Below the pieces are notes generated by a model. The model was given only the letters and a program-made list of their open reading frames with translations, did not search any database and had not been told where the DNA came from. A DNA stretch of 64,000 bases from Gammaproteobacteria bacterium (GTDB lineage: Bacteria; Pseudomonadota; Gammaproteobacteria; Ga0077536). This document shows, one piece after another, positions 27,365 through 36,907 of the stretch; the stretch's first letter is position 1, and each line of letters begins with the position of its first letter. The DNA is taken from the NCBI GenBank assembly GCA_024235015.1, contig JACKNG010000008.1, positions 62,001 through 126,000 on the forward strand, given 5' to 3'. The position numbers and the translations under genes are program-made.

Positions 27365-28548
27365 CAGCCTACTCCGTCACGAATGCCTTGTTGCGCTGCC
27401 GCACGCGCTGCCGCGTCGTCGGCCAGAATGCGTTCGAGATCCACGGCCTCGCGCGCGGTGACGCGCTCCAGTGCGTGTTCTACCAGCTTCGGTATGTCGG
27501 TGAAACCGATCTGCTCGTCGAGGAACGCGGCCACTGCGACTTCGTTGGCCGCGTTCAGGATCGCCGGCGCGGTGCCGCCGCGGGCCATTGCCTCCTTGGC
27601 CAGGCGCAGGCACGGGAAACGCACGTAGTCCGGTTCCTCGAAATCGAGTTTGCGCACGGCGAACAGATCGAGCGCGGACACGCCGGAGTCGACGCGCTCG
27701 GGCCAGCCCAGCGAATAGGCGATGGGGGTCCGCATGTCGGGATTGCCGAGTTGCGCGAGCACCGAACCATCGACGTACTGCACCATGGAGTGGATCACGC
27801 TCTGTGGATGAATCACGACTTCCACCTCGTCCGGCCCGGTGCCGAACAACCAGCAGGCTTCGATCACCTCGAGCCCCTTGTTCATCATGGTCGCCGAGTC
27901 GACCGAGATCTTGCGCCCCATGACCCAGTTCGGATGCGCCACCGCCTGTGCCGGCGTGACCGTCCGCAGGGTCTCCAGCGGCACGGTGCGGAAAGGTCCG
28001 CCCGAGGCCGTGAGCAGGATGCGCTCGACTCCCACCGTCGGCAGGCCACGGCCGAAATCGGCCGGCATGCACTGGAATACCGCGTTGTGCTCGCTGTCGA
28101 TCGGTAACAGTTCGGCGCCCGATTCGCGCACCGCGTCCATGAACAGGTGGCCCGACATCACCAGCGATTCCTTGTTCGCCAGCATCACGCGTTTGCCGGC
28201 CTGCGCGGCGGCGAGGTTGGGCAGCAAGCCGGCGGCGCCAACGATCCCGGCCATCACGTAGTCGACCTCGGCGTGCGCGGCAACCGTGACCAGGGCCGCG
28301 GTGCCGGCCAGCACTTCGGTCGCGAGCCCGGCGGCGTGGCAGCGCGCCGCGAGTTGCGCAGCCGCTTCTTCTTGGACCATCACCGCATAGCGCGGGTTCC
28401 ACGTCTGGCACTGTTCGAACAGGCCTTCGACGTTGGCATTGGCGGTGAGGGCGAAAATCTCGAAGCGGTCGGCGTGGCGCGCGACGACGTCGAGGGTATT
28501 GACGCCGATGGTACCGGTGGCGCCCAGGATGGTCAGTTTCACGGTCAT
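27364..28548 (-). CDS. dxr: 1-deoxy-D-xylulose 5-phosphate reductoisomerase
   Basis: A 394-residue NADPH-dependent enzyme of the MEP isoprenoid pathway. NADPH motif GATGTIGVNTLDV at the N-terminus, ANKESLVMSG, LTASGGPFR, and the metal/substrate region ISVDSATMMNKGLEVIEA. The start overlaps the cdsA stop and its stop overlaps rseP, in the Pseudomonas-like order uppS-cdsA-dxr-rseP. Confidence 0.98.
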   Translation of the reverse strand: MTVKLTILGATGTIGVNTLDVVARHADRFEIFALTANANVEGLFEQCQTWNPRYAVMVQEEAAAQLAARCHAAGLATEVLAGTAALVTVAAHAEVDYVMAGIVGAAGLLPNLAAAQAGKRVMLANKESLVMSGHLFMDAVRESGAELLPIDSEHNAVFQCMPADFGRGLPTVGVERILLTASGGPFRTVPLETLRTVTPAQAVAHPNWVMGRKISVDSATMMNKGLEVIEACWLFGTGPDEVEVVIHPQSVIHSMVQYVDGSVLAQLGNPDMRTPIAYSLGWPERVDSGVSALDLFAVRKLDFEEPDYVRFPCLRLAKEAMARGGTAPAILNAANEVAVAAFLDEQIGFTDIPKLVEHALERVTAREAVDLERILADDAAARAAAQQGIRDGVG

Positions 28549-29363
28549 TTGAGATCCAGTGCGTAGAGCGCCGCGGCGAATACCGGGGCGGCGGCCAGAA
28601 GACTGTCGATACGATCGAGTACGCCGCCGTGACCCGGCAGCAACGCGCCACTGTCCTTGACGCCGCGCGAGCGCTTGACGAGGCTCTCGAAGAGGTCGCC
28701 GTACACCGCCGCCACGAACGTCAGCGCGGCGACCGCGAGGGTGCCGGCCAGGGTGGTCCAGTGCCACCAGGCATTGGCCAGGAGGGCGACGAGAACGGTG
28801 CCGGCCAGCGCGGATGCGAACCCTTCCCAGGTCTTACCCGGGCTGACCCGACTGGCGAGGCGTCGGCGTCCCCAGCGCCGGCCACCGAAGTAGGCGAACG
28901 AATCGGCACTCCACACGATCACCAGCAGGGCGAGCACCGGGCCGGGGCCACGGTCGCGCAGCGCGAACACCGCGGCCAGGGCGGTGGCCAGGACTACCCA
29001 GCCACTGACCGCCACCAGGGCCGGCGTGCGCGCCGGCGGGCGTCCCAACCACTGGAACACGCTCACCCAGGTCGCCGCCAGGATCCAGGCCACGCAACCC
29101 GCCGCTACGAGCGTCGCAACGGTGGTTCCGCCGGGGCCGAAGCGGTCGACGAGCAGGACGCCCGCGGGGATGCTCGCGGCGTAGAGCCCACGCGTGGCGC
29201 CGCTGGAGAAGCCCGCCAGGCGCGCCCATTCCAATCCGCCGAGAAAGACCGCGAGCACGAACAGCGCGCGGCTTGCCGCGACCGGCAGCAGGAACAGGCA
29301 GACCAGGACCGTGGCGACCAGCAGCACCGCCGTGATCAACCGCGCGCGGGGCACGGCACTCAC
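28545..29363 (-). CDS. cdsA: phosphatidate cytidylyltransferase
   Basis: A 272-residue integral membrane enzyme that makes CDP-diacylglycerol from phosphatidate and CTP. Multiple hydrophobic helices, SPGKTWEGF and the C-terminal signature RGVKDSGALLPGHGGVLDR with the metal-binding Asp residues. GTG 29363 is favoured over TTG 29366 because GGAG lies 6 bases upstream. Confidence 0.95.
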   Translation of the reverse strand: MSAVPRARLITAVLLVATVLVCLFLLPVAASRALFVLAVFLGGLEWARLAGFSSGATRGLYAASIPAGVLLVDRFGPGGTTVATLVAAGCVAWILAATWVSVFQWLGRPPARTPALVAVSGWVVLATALAAVFALRDRGPGPVLALLVIVWSADSFAYFGGRRWGRRRLASRVSPGKTWEGFASALAGTVLVALLANAWWHWTTLAGTLAVAALTFVAAVYGDLFESLVKRSRGVKDSGALLPGHGGVLDRIDSLLAAAPVFAAALYALDLK

Positions 29364-29402
29364 CAAGGGCTCCGCTGTGAACGCGTGGATGCGGGCGGCA
29401 CC

Positions 29403-30158
29403 TCAGTCCGGTACCGGTGTCGCGACAGCGTCCCGCTCACCGCTGACCTGCTCCCCGGTCATGCCGAAACGGCGCTCGCGTACGATGTAGCTGTCCAGCG
29501 CCTTCTCGAACTCAACGGTGTCGAAATCCGGCCACAGGCAATCCGTGAAGTAGAGCTCGCTGTAGGCGAGTTGCCAGAGCAGGTAGTTGCTGATGCGCTG
29601 CTCGCCGCCCGAGCGGATGAACAGGTCAGGTTCCGGCAGGTCGGCCAGTTCGAGATGGGAGGCGATGAGGTCGGCATCGATGGCGTCGACCTCGAGTTCA
29701 CCCCGTGCGACCTGCGCTGCCACCGTACGCGCCGCCTGGGCGATGTCCCAGCGGCCGCCGTAATTCGCCGCAATGACGAGGTGCAGGCGATCGTTGCCCG
29801 CGGTGCGGACCTCCGCCTCGCGGATCGCCCGCTGGAGCTTGGCGGAAAACGCCGCGCGATCACCGATGATGCGCAAGCGCACACCGGCCTCGTGCAGCCG
29901 TTCCACTTCCTGGTCGAGCACGATCAGGAACAACTCGAACAGCAGCTTGACCTCGGCCGGCGGACGCCGCCAGTTCTCGCTGCTGAAAGCGAACAAGGTG
30001 AGGACTTCGATCCCGGACTCGGCGCAATAGCGCACGATGTTGCGGACGTTCTCGACACCGGCGCGATGGCCGGCGATGCGCGGCAATTGGCGCCTGCGCG
30101 CCCAACGCCCGTTGCCATCCATGATGATGGCGACGTGACGCGGAAGCCGATGTTCCAT
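29403..30158 (-). CDS. uppS: undecaprenyl diphosphate synthase
   Basis: A 251-residue cis-prenyltransferase making the C55 lipid carrier for peptidoglycan and O-antigen. HVAIIMDGNGRWAR at the N-terminus contains the catalytic Asp; FAFSSENWRRP and the C-terminal SGGEQRISNYLLWQLAYSE and LWPDF are diagnostic. Lies 39 bp ahead of cdsA. Confidence 0.98.
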   Translation of the reverse strand: MEHRLPRHVAIIMDGNGRWARRRQLPRIAGHRAGVENVRNIVRYCAESGIEVLTLFAFSSENWRRPPAEVKLLFELFLIVLDQEVERLHEAGVRLRIIGDRAAFSAKLQRAIREAEVRTAGNDRLHLVIAANYGGRWDIAQAARTVAAQVARGELEVDAIDADLIASHLELADLPEPDLFIRSGGEQRISNYLLWQLAYSELYFTDCLWPDFDTVEFEKALDSYIVRERRFGMTGEQVSGERDAVATPVPD

Positions 30159-30181
30159 GACCTTGACGACCCGCTTGCGCT

Positions 30182-30739
30182 TCAGACCTCGAGCATGTCC
30201 TTTTCCTTGGCCGCGACGATCTCGTCGACCTTCTTGACATGCTCGTCGGTCAGCTTCTGGATCTGCTCGCCGGCCTTGCGTTCCTCGTCGTCGGATATGT
30301 CCTTCGCCTTGACCAGTTCCTTGAATTGCGCGATCGCGTCACGGCGGATGTTGCGTACCGCGACCTTGGCTTGTTCGGCCTCGCTCTTGAGCACCTTGAT
30401 CAAGTCGCGCCGTCGTTCTTCGGTCAGCGGCGGCAAGGGGATCCGGATGACGGTGCCCGCGGTGTTCGGGTTGAGGCCGAGGTTGGACTCGAGGATGGCT
30501 TTCTCGACCGCCTCGATGGCACCGCGATCCCACACCGTCACGCCGAGCGTGCGCGGGTCATCGATGGTGACGTTGCCGACCTGGTTGAGCGGCGTCGGCG
30601 TACCGTAGTAGTTGACCATGATGTGGTCGAGCAGGCTGGGATGGGCGCGCCCCGTGCGCAGCCGCGCGAGGTCGCCGCGGAACGATTCCACGGACTTGCT
30701 CATGCGCTTGCGCGAATCGTCCAGAATGTCCTTGATCAT
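30182..30739 (-). CDS. frr: ribosome recycling factor
   Basis: A 185-residue factor that with EF-G splits the post-termination ribosome. Full family length, with the conserved LARLRTGRAHPSLLD and VTIDDPRTLGVTVWD segments. It follows pyrH by 7 bp and precedes uppS by 23 bp. Confidence 0.98.
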   Translation of the reverse strand: MIKDILDDSRKRMSKSVESFRGDLARLRTGRAHPSLLDHIMVNYYGTPTPLNQVGNVTIDDPRTLGVTVWDRGAIEAVEKAILESNLGLNPNTAGTVIRIPLPPLTEERRRDLIKVLKSEAEQAKVAVRNIRRDAIAQFKELVKAKDISDDEERKAGEQIQKLTDEHVKKVDEIVAAKEKDMLEV

Positions 30740-30746
30740 GAGTTCT

Positions 30747-31475
30747 CTATACCGTGACCAGGGTGCCGACTTCCTGGCCCAGTGCCGCGGCCACGAATGC
30801 GCCCGGGCGAGTCATGTCGACCACCCGTAACGGCATGCGATTCTCGCGGCACAGGACGATGGCAGTCGCGTCCATGACGCCGAGCTTGCGCTCGAGCACT
30901 TCGTCGTAGTCCAGTGCGTCGTAACGCACGGCGTTCTTGTCCAGCGCAGGGTCGGCGGAATAGACGCCGTCGACCTTGGTCGCCTTGATCATGAGATCGG
31001 CATTGATCTCGATGGCCCGCAGGCTGGCCGCCGAATCGGTGGTGAAGAACGGGTTGCCGGTACCGGCCGCGAACACGACCACCCGCCCCTTCTCCAGGTG
31101 ACGCACCGCGCGCCGACGGATGTAGTCTTCACACACCTGGTTGATCTTGATCGCCGACATCACGCGCGCGAACAAGCCCTTGCGCTCCAGCGTGTCCTGG
31201 ATGGCCAGCGCGTTGATGACGGTCGCCAGCATGCCCATCTGGTCGGCGGTCACGCGGTCGATACCGGCCGCGGCCAGGCCGGCGCCGCGGAAGATGTTGC
31301 CACCACCGACCACCACCGCGACCTCGACGCCGGCGTCACAGAGATCCTTGACCTCGTCGCCGATACGGTCGACCACCTGCGGGGCGATGCCGTACTCGTC
31401 ATCGCCCATCAGGGCCTCACCGCTGAGCTTGATCAGCACACGCTTGTAGCGCAGCGGTGCGGATTCCGCCGTCAT
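30747..31475 (-). CDS. pyrH: UMP kinase
   Basis: A 242-residue hexameric kinase that phosphorylates UMP. Motifs KRVLIKLSGEALMG, VGGGNIFRG, the GTGNPFFTTDSAA loop and the KATKVDGVY segment. ATG 31475 was chosen because the protein then starts 14 residues before the kinase core, as in homologues; the open frame runs further upstream without similarity. Confidence 0.98.
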   Translation of the reverse strand: MTAESAPLRYKRVLIKLSGEALMGDDEYGIAPQVVDRIGDEVKDLCDAGVEVAVVVGGGNIFRGAGLAAAGIDRVTADQMGMLATVINALAIQDTLERKGLFARVMSAIKINQVCEDYIRRRAVRHLEKGRVVVFAAGTGNPFFTTDSAASLRAIEINADLMIKATKVDGVYSADPALDKNAVRYDALDYDEVLERKLGVMDATAIVLCRENRMPLRVVDMTRPGAFVAAALGQEVGTLVTV

Positions 31476-31503
31476 CGGTCGTGTCTCCCTGCCGGCGTCG
31501 CCG

Positions 31504-32388
31504 TCAACCCTGCCCCGCGCTGCGCGCCTGGGCGGCCACTTCCTCGGCGAAATTGACTTCCTTCTTCTCGATGCCTTCGCCGACCTCGTAACGGACGAAG
31601 CCCTTGACGCTGGCACCGTGTTCACCGAGCAGCTTGGCCACGGTCTTGTCGGGGTCCTTGACGAACGGCTGTCCGAGCAGGGTGACCTCGGCAATGAACT
31701 TCTTCAGCCGCCCGGTGACCATCTTCTCGACGATCTCCGGAGGCTTGCCGCTTTCGGCGGCCTGGGCCTGGTGGATCTCACGCTCCTTCTCCAACAGGTC
31801 GGCCGGTACGTCGCTCTCGCTGACACACACCGGGTTCGAGGCCGCGATGTGCATGGCGACGTCGCGCGCCAGTTCGGCGCTGCCGCCATCGAGCGCCACC
31901 ACGACCCCGATACGCTTGCCGTGCAGGTAGGATTCGAGCGTGGCGCCGGCGGCCGGCACGCGCGTGAAGCGCCGCACATCGATGTTCTCGCCGATCTTGG
32001 CGACCAGCGCCGCGCGCTTCTGCTCGACCGTCTCGCCGTCCGCCAGCGCGAGTTCGCGCAGGGCGTCGACGTCGGCCGGCTGCGCCTTCAGCACGGCTTG
32101 CGCCACGCTGTCGGCGAACGCCGTGAAATTGTCGTCGTTGGCCACGAAATCGGTCTCGCTGTTGACCTCGACCATGACCGCGGCGTCGCCGTCGGCGGCG
32201 AGGACGATGGCGCCCTCCGCGGCGATGCGACCGGCCTTCTTCGCCGCCTTCGCCGCGCCCGACTTGCGCAGGTGCTCGATCGCGGCCTCGATGTCGCCAT
32301 CGGTCTCGACCAGGGCCTTCTTGCATTCCATCATGCCGGCGCCGGAACGTTCGCGCAGTTCCTTCACCATGCTGGCTGTCACTGCCAT
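31504..32388 (-). CDS. tsf: translation elongation factor Ts
   Basis: A 294-residue nucleotide-exchange factor for EF-Tu. N-terminal UBA-like domain (MVKELRERSGAGMMECKKAL), then the EF-Tu-contacting TDFVANDDNF, and the dimerisation domain. It is the second gene of the rpsB-tsf pair, 55 bp downstream of rpsB. Confidence 0.98.
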   Translation of the reverse strand: MAVTASMVKELRERSGAGMMECKKALVETDGDIEAAIEHLRKSGAAKAAKKAGRIAAEGAIVLAADGDAAVMVEVNSETDFVANDDNFTAFADSVAQAVLKAQPADVDALRELALADGETVEQKRAALVAKIGENIDVRRFTRVPAAGATLESYLHGKRIGVVVALDGGSAELARDVAMHIAASNPVCVSESDVPADLLEKEREIHQAQAAESGKPPEIVEKMVTGRLKKFIAEVTLLGQPFVKDPDKTVAKLLGEHGASVKGFVRYEVGEGIEKKEVNFAEEVAAQARSAGQG

Positions 32389-32443
32389 GCTGCTTTCCTC
32401 GATTGTCGTCTACTGAACGGGATGGACGCGCTCGATCGCGCCG

Positions 32444-33241
32444 TCAGCCGGCGTTCTCGGCCGGCGCCTGTCCATCGCTCTTCTCGTCACCCAGCAGCGG
32501 GGCGACCTTCTCATCGAGTTCGACGAACTCGTCGCTCGCGCCGGTTGCCACGTCGGCGACCACCAGGCGGCCATCGAGGACCGCGTCAGCGGCGGCCTTG
32601 GCGTACAGGTTGATGGCGCGGATGGCGTCGTCGTTACCCGGGATGACGTAATCGATGCCGTCAGGCGGGTTGTTGGTATCGACCACCGCGACGATCGGGA
32701 TGCCCAGCTTGATCGCTTCGGCAACGGCAATGCGCTCGTGGCCGACGTCGATGATGAACAGGGCGTCGGGCAGGCCGTCCATGTCCTTGATGCCGCCCAG
32801 CCCCTGGTTGAGCTTCTCGAGCTCGCGGCGCAGGGTCAGGCCTTCCTTCTTCGACATGCGCTCGAGGCCGCCCTTCTCGATCATTTCCTCGAGTTCCTTC
32901 AGACGACGAATCGACTGGCGGACGGTCTTGAAATTGGTCAGCATGCCGCCGAGCCAGCGCCGGCTGACGAACGGCATGCCGCAGCGCTGGGCCTCGCGCG
33001 CGACCGCTTCCTGGGCGGAGCGCTTGGTGCCGACGAACAGGATCTTGCCGTGCTTGGCCGACAGGCGGCTGAGGAAGCCGAGCGCGTCGTCGAGCAGCGG
33101 CACGGTGCGCTCGAGGTTGATGATATGGATCTTGTTGCGTTCGCCGAAGATGTAGGGTGCCATCTTCGGGTGCCAGTAACGGGTCTGATGGCCGAAATGC
33201 ACGCCAGCCTCGAGCATCTGGCGCATGCTGATATCGCTCAT
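32444..33241 (-). CDS. rpsB: 30S ribosomal protein S2
   Basis: A 265-residue small-subunit protein. Family motifs MRQMLEAGVHFGHQTRYW, RRWLGGMLTNFKT, PDALFIIDVGHE and PIVAVVDTNNPP. It heads the rpsB-tsf-pyrH-frr run and is divergent from map. The roughly 125-nt leader predicted from the promoter can fold strongly, suggesting autoregulation by S2. Confidence 0.98.
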   Translation of the reverse strand: MSDISMRQMLEAGVHFGHQTRYWHPKMAPYIFGERNKIHIINLERTVPLLDDALGFLSRLSAKHGKILFVGTKRSAQEAVAREAQRCGMPFVSRRWLGGMLTNFKTVRQSIRRLKELEEMIEKGGLERMSKKEGLTLRRELEKLNQGLGGIKDMDGLPDALFIIDVGHERIAVAEAIKLGIPIVAVVDTNNPPDGIDYVIPGNDDAIRAINLYAKAAADAVLDGRLVVADVATGASDEFVELDEKVAPLLGDEKSDGQAPAENAG

Positions 33242-33267
33242 GAAAAACTCCTGTCGGGTTCTGCCTC

Positions 33268-33334
33268 CACGCATCCCGGACACCGATCTGCAGACCTGTC
33301 GGTGCAGACACCCGGGTGCCCGTGTCGATGCGTG
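33268..33334 (-). promoter_or_regulatory. structured rpsB leader (long hairpin)
   Basis: Within the predicted rpsB 5' leader, 33268-33275 (CACGCATC on the plus strand) pairs with 33327-33334 (GATGCGTG), and after a 3-nt bulge 33279-33283 pairs with 33322-33326, giving 13 base pairs. Further self-complementary segments lie inside. S2 is known to control its own operon through the leader in E. coli; whether this fold does so is inference. Confidence 0.5.
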
Positions 33335-33354
33335 TGCGTGATAGTTGGGGTCGA

Positions 33355-33383
33355 TTGCCTCGAAGGCGCGCGCTTTATACCAT
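33355..33383 (+). promoter_or_regulatory. sigma-70 promoter of map
   Basis: On the plus strand, -35 TTGCCT (33355-33360) and -10 TACCAT (33378-33383) are 17 bp apart. The start would be near 33390, about 35 nt ahead of the map ATG. The hexamers overlap the divergent rpsB promoter. Confidence 0.45.
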
Positions 33384-33402
33384 AGAAGTTCTTCACCAAC
33401 AA
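33374..33402 (-). promoter_or_regulatory. sigma-70 promoter of rpsB-tsf
   Basis: On the minus strand, -35 TTGTTG (33402-33397) and -10 TATAAA (33379-33374) are separated by exactly 17 bp. The predicted start near 33367 gives a leader of about 125 nt. Its -10 overlaps that of the divergent map promoter. Confidence 0.65.
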
Positions 33403-33424
33403 TGACTTGGATACCCCTGAACCG

Positions 33425-34207
33425 ATGCCGGTATCGATCAAGACCGCGGCCGAAATCGAGGCCATGCGCACAGCGGGCCGGCTTGCGGCGGAAGTGCTCG
33501 ACATGATTGCCCCCCACGTGCGTCCGGGCGTTTCCACCGAGGAACTCGACCGCCTGTGCCACGCCCACATCGTCGAAGCCCAGCAGGCCATCCCGGCGCC
33601 GCTCAACTACCACGGTTTTCCGAAGTCGATCTGCACCTCGGTCAACCACGTCGTCTGCCACGGCATCCCGTCGGAGGAGCGCAAGCTGCGCAACGGCGAC
33701 ATCGTCAACATCGACATCACCGTGATCAAGGACGGCTTCCACGGCGACACGTCGAAGATGTTCATGGTCGGCGAGCCCTCGATCAAGGCGCGCCGCCTGG
33801 TCGAGACCGCCTACGAGTGCCTGTGCACCGGCATCGCCCTGGTGCGCCCGGGCGCGCGCCTCGGCGACATCGGCGCGGCCATCCAGGAACTCGCCGAGAG
33901 CCGCAATTACTCGGTCGTGCGCGAATACTGCGGTCACGGGATCGGGCGCCAGTTCCACGAGGAACCGCAGGTATTGCACTACGGAACCCCGGGCACCGGC
34001 CTCACTCTCGAGCCGGGCATGACCTTCACCATCGAACCGATGGTCAACGCCGGCAAGCGGCAGGTGAAGCTGCTGCCCGACCAGTGGACCGTGGTCACCA
34101 AGGACCGCAGCCTGTCGGCGCAATGGGAGCACACCATCCTCGTCACCGAGCGCGGCTGCGAGGTCCTCACTGCCCGCGCCGAGGAGAGCTTCGAAATTGC
34201 CGCCTGA
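33425..34207 (+). CDS. map: methionine aminopeptidase type I
   Basis: A 260-residue metalloprotease that removes the initiator Met from new proteins. Metal ligands are seen in NIDITVIKDGFHGD (two Asp), EYCGHGIGRQFHEEP (His), FTIEPM (Glu) and QWEHTI (Glu). ATG 33425 was chosen because MPVSIKTAAEIEAMR aligns exactly with the E. coli N-terminus; a TTG at 33407 would add six residues. Divergent from rpsB as in E. coli. Confidence 0.97.
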   Translation: MPVSIKTAAEIEAMRTAGRLAAEVLDMIAPHVRPGVSTEELDRLCHAHIVEAQQAIPAPLNYHGFPKSICTSVNHVVCHGIPSEERKLRNGDIVNIDITVIKDGFHGDTSKMFMVGEPSIKARRLVETAYECLCTGIALVRPGARLGDIGAAIQELAESRNYSVVREYCGHGIGRQFHEEPQVLHYGTPGTGLTLEPGMTFTIEPMVNAGKRQVKLLPDQWTVVTKDRSLSAQWEHTILVTERGCEVLTARAEESFEIAA

Positions 34208-34243
34208 GCGTAGTACCGGGCGCGCACGCCCGGGCCATCGCAC

Positions 34244-36907
34244 GTGAGCGCGCCGGCGCCGCTCGACACGCACGAGGCGCTGGCGCTGCTGCCCGAGCCC
34301 GGGCAGCAGCCGCCGCCCGCCAGCGTGGGGCCAGCCTACAAGGCCTGCATCGAGCATCTTTCGCGCGCCCTGGCCGAACACTTCCGCCACCACCGCGACG
34401 CCGATCGCGTGGTCCGCCTGCGTGCCGAGCTGATCGGCACGGTCCTGGCACGCAGCTGGACCGAATTCGCGCTGGACGAGAGCGCCCACGCGCTGGTCGC
34501 CGTGGGCGGCTTCGGTCGCGGCGAGCTGCATCCCGGCTCAGACATCGACATCGCCGTGATCCTCGCCGCCGAACCCACCGCCGATGAACGTCACCGCCTG
34601 GAACGCTGGTTGACCTTCCTGTGGGACACCGGTCTCGAGATCGGCCACAGCGTGCGCACGGCCGAGGAATGTGCCACGCAGGCGCGCGACGACCTCACCA
34701 TCGTCACCAACCTGATGGAAACCCGGCTGCTCGCCGGCAACCCAGCACCGCTGGCCGAGATGCAGCGCCTCACCGCGCCCGCCCGCATGTGGTCCGCGCC
34801 CGAATTCTTCGCCGCCAAGCTCGCCGAACAGGCCCAACGTGCGGCGCGTTTCGGCGATGCTGCCGGTCAGCTCGAACCGAACGTCAAGGACGGCCCCGGT
34901 GGCCTGCGCGACGTGCAGACCATCGCCTGGGTCGCCAACCGCCATTTCGGCGGCGGCGACCTCGAGGGTCTGCGCAGGCACGGCTTCCTGACCGCGCAGG
35001 AATTCGCCGTTCTCGACGAGGCCCGACGCTTCATGTGGCAGGTGCGCATGGCCCTGCACCTGGTCGCCGGGCGACGCGTCGACCGCCTGCTGTTCGAACA
35101 CCAGCGCGAAGTCGCGGGCCTGCTCGGCTACGCGGGCGAGGGCAATACCGCGATCGAGCGCTTCATGCGTGATTACTACCGCACCACGCGCGAACTCGCA
35201 GCGTTGTGCGAGATGCTGCTCGGACTGTTCCGGCAGGCCGTCCTGGAACCCGCGCAGGCGGCCGAGACCCGCACCCTCAACCGTCGCTTCCAGGTCTGCA
35301 ACGGCGCTATCGAGGCCCGTCATCCGGGCATATTCCGACACCGGCCACAGGCCCTGCTCGAGCTGTTCCTGCTGCTCCAGCAGCACCCCGAAATCGAGGG
35401 CGTGCGCGCTACCACCATCCGCCTGGTGCGCGAGAACCTGCACCTCATCGACGACGACTTCCGCGCCGACATCCGCTCGCGCAGCTTGTTTCTCGAAATC
35501 CTGCGCCAGCCGCGTCGCCTCGGCGACGAACTCTCGCGCATGCACCGCTACGGTGTTCTCGCTGCCTACCTGCCGGTCTTCGCCCACATCACCGGGCGCA
35601 TGCAGTTCGATCTCTTCCACGCCTACACCGTCGACGAGCACACGCTGCGCCTGGTACGCAACCTGCGTCGCTTCTCCTACCCGCTGGAGCCGGACGACCA
35701 ACCGCGCCTCTGCCGCGAAGCACTCGAACGCATTCCCAAGCTGGAATTGCTGTACATCGCCGGCCTGTTCCACGACATCGCCAAGGGTCGCGGCGGCGAT
35801 CACTCCGAGCTCGGTGCGGAGGACGCCGTTCGATTCTGCAGCGACCACGGTTTCGGCCACTTCGACACCCACGTGGTCGCCTGGCTGGTGCGCAACCACC
35901 TCCTCATGTCGGCGACCGCACAACGCAAGGATATCTACGACCCGGCGGTGATCGCCGAGTTCGCACGCCAGGTCGGCGACCAGGTCCATCTCGATTACCT
36001 CTACCTGCTCACCGTGGCAGACATCCGTGCGACCAACCCCGAACTGTGGACGAGCTGGAAAGCCTCCCTGCTCGGCGAGCTCTATGCCGCCACGCGTAGC
36101 CTGCTGCACAAGCGCCCGGGCTCGGCACCAGCGCGGGCCGAACGCCTCGCGGCGCTGCGCGAGGAAGCCCGCGCACTCATCGCGCAGCGCCAGCTCCACC
36201 TGTCGAGCAACCGCCTGGAACGGCTCTGGAACGGCCTCGGCGAAGACTACTTCCTGCGCCACCGCGCCGAGGAGATTGCCTGGCACGCTGAGCACGTGTT
36301 GCCAGCCGCGGAGACGGATCTGCCGGTCGTCGCGGTGCGCCACGTGGCCGAGCGCGGTTGTCTCGCCATTTTCGTCTACGCGCGCGACGCGGCGCGCTGG
36401 TTCGCGCTGACCACCGCCACCCTCGATGCCCTCCAGCTCGACATCCAGGATGCCCGCGTTCTCACCACCGCGGATGGCTACACGCTCGACACCTACACCG
36501 CGCTCGAGCGCGAGGGCGGCCACGACGCCGGCGCCCCCGCGCGACTGGAGGACCTGCGCGCACGCTTACGCCATGCGCTCGTCCACGGCGAGTCTCCGGC
36601 CGCACCACGGGCGGCGGGCCTGCGACGCAAAACGCGGCACTTCCGCGTCAAGCCGCAGGTCAGCTTCTTCCGCGACGAACATCGACGCTCGGTGATGGAA
36701 GTGATCGCGGCCGACCGTCCCGGCCTGCTCGCCGACGTCGGCGACGCCCTCGCCCACCACGACGTGAGCCTGATCGATGCGCGCATCGCCACGTTCGGCG
36801 AACGGGTCGAGGACTACTTCTACATCTCCGACCACGCCGGCCGCCCGTTCACCGATGCCGACGGCCAGGAACGCCTGCGCGCCCGCCTGCTCGAGACGCT
36901 GGCATGA
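34244..36907 (+). CDS. glnD: bifunctional uridylyltransferase/uridylyl-removing enzyme GlnD
   Basis: An 887-residue nitrogen-status sensor that adds UMP to or removes it from PII proteins according to glutamine. Nucleotidyltransferase motif GGFGRGELHPGSDID at about 88-102, HD hydrolase domain with LFHDIAKGRGGDHSE at about 507-521, and two C-terminal ACT domains (one starting VMEVIAADRPGLL near 815) that sense glutamine. It starts with GTG 36 bp after map, and its stop overlaps mutH by 4 bp. Confidence 0.97.
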   Translation: MSAPAPLDTHEALALLPEPGQQPPPASVGPAYKACIEHLSRALAEHFRHHRDADRVVRLRAELIGTVLARSWTEFALDESAHALVAVGGFGRGELHPGSDIDIAVILAAEPTADERHRLERWLTFLWDTGLEIGHSVRTAEECATQARDDLTIVTNLMETRLLAGNPAPLAEMQRLTAPARMWSAPEFFAAKLAEQAQRAARFGDAAGQLEPNVKDGPGGLRDVQTIAWVANRHFGGGDLEGLRRHGFLTAQEFAVLDEARRFMWQVRMALHLVAGRRVDRLLFEHQREVAGLLGYAGEGNTAIERFMRDYYRTTRELAALCEMLLGLFRQAVLEPAQAAETRTLNRRFQVCNGAIEARHPGIFRHRPQALLELFLLLQQHPEIEGVRATTIRLVRENLHLIDDDFRADIRSRSLFLEILRQPRRLGDELSRMHRYGVLAAYLPVFAHITGRMQFDLFHAYTVDEHTLRLVRNLRRFSYPLEPDDQPRLCREALERIPKLELLYIAGLFHDIAKGRGGDHSELGAEDAVRFCSDHGFGHFDTHVVAWLVRNHLLMSATAQRKDIYDPAVIAEFARQVGDQVHLDYLYLLTVADIRATNPELWTSWKASLLGELYAATRSLLHKRPGSAPARAERLAALREEARALIAQRQLHLSSNRLERLWNGLGEDYFLRHRAEEIAWHAEHVLPAAETDLPVVAVRHVAERGCLAIFVYARDAARWFALTTATLDALQLDIQDARVLTTADGYTLDTYTALEREGGHDAGAPARLEDLRARLRHALVHGESPAAPRAAGLRRKTRHFRVKPQVSFFRDEHRRSVMEVIAADRPGLLADVGDALAHHDVSLIDARIATFGERVEDYFYISDHAGRPFTDADGQERLRARLLETLA

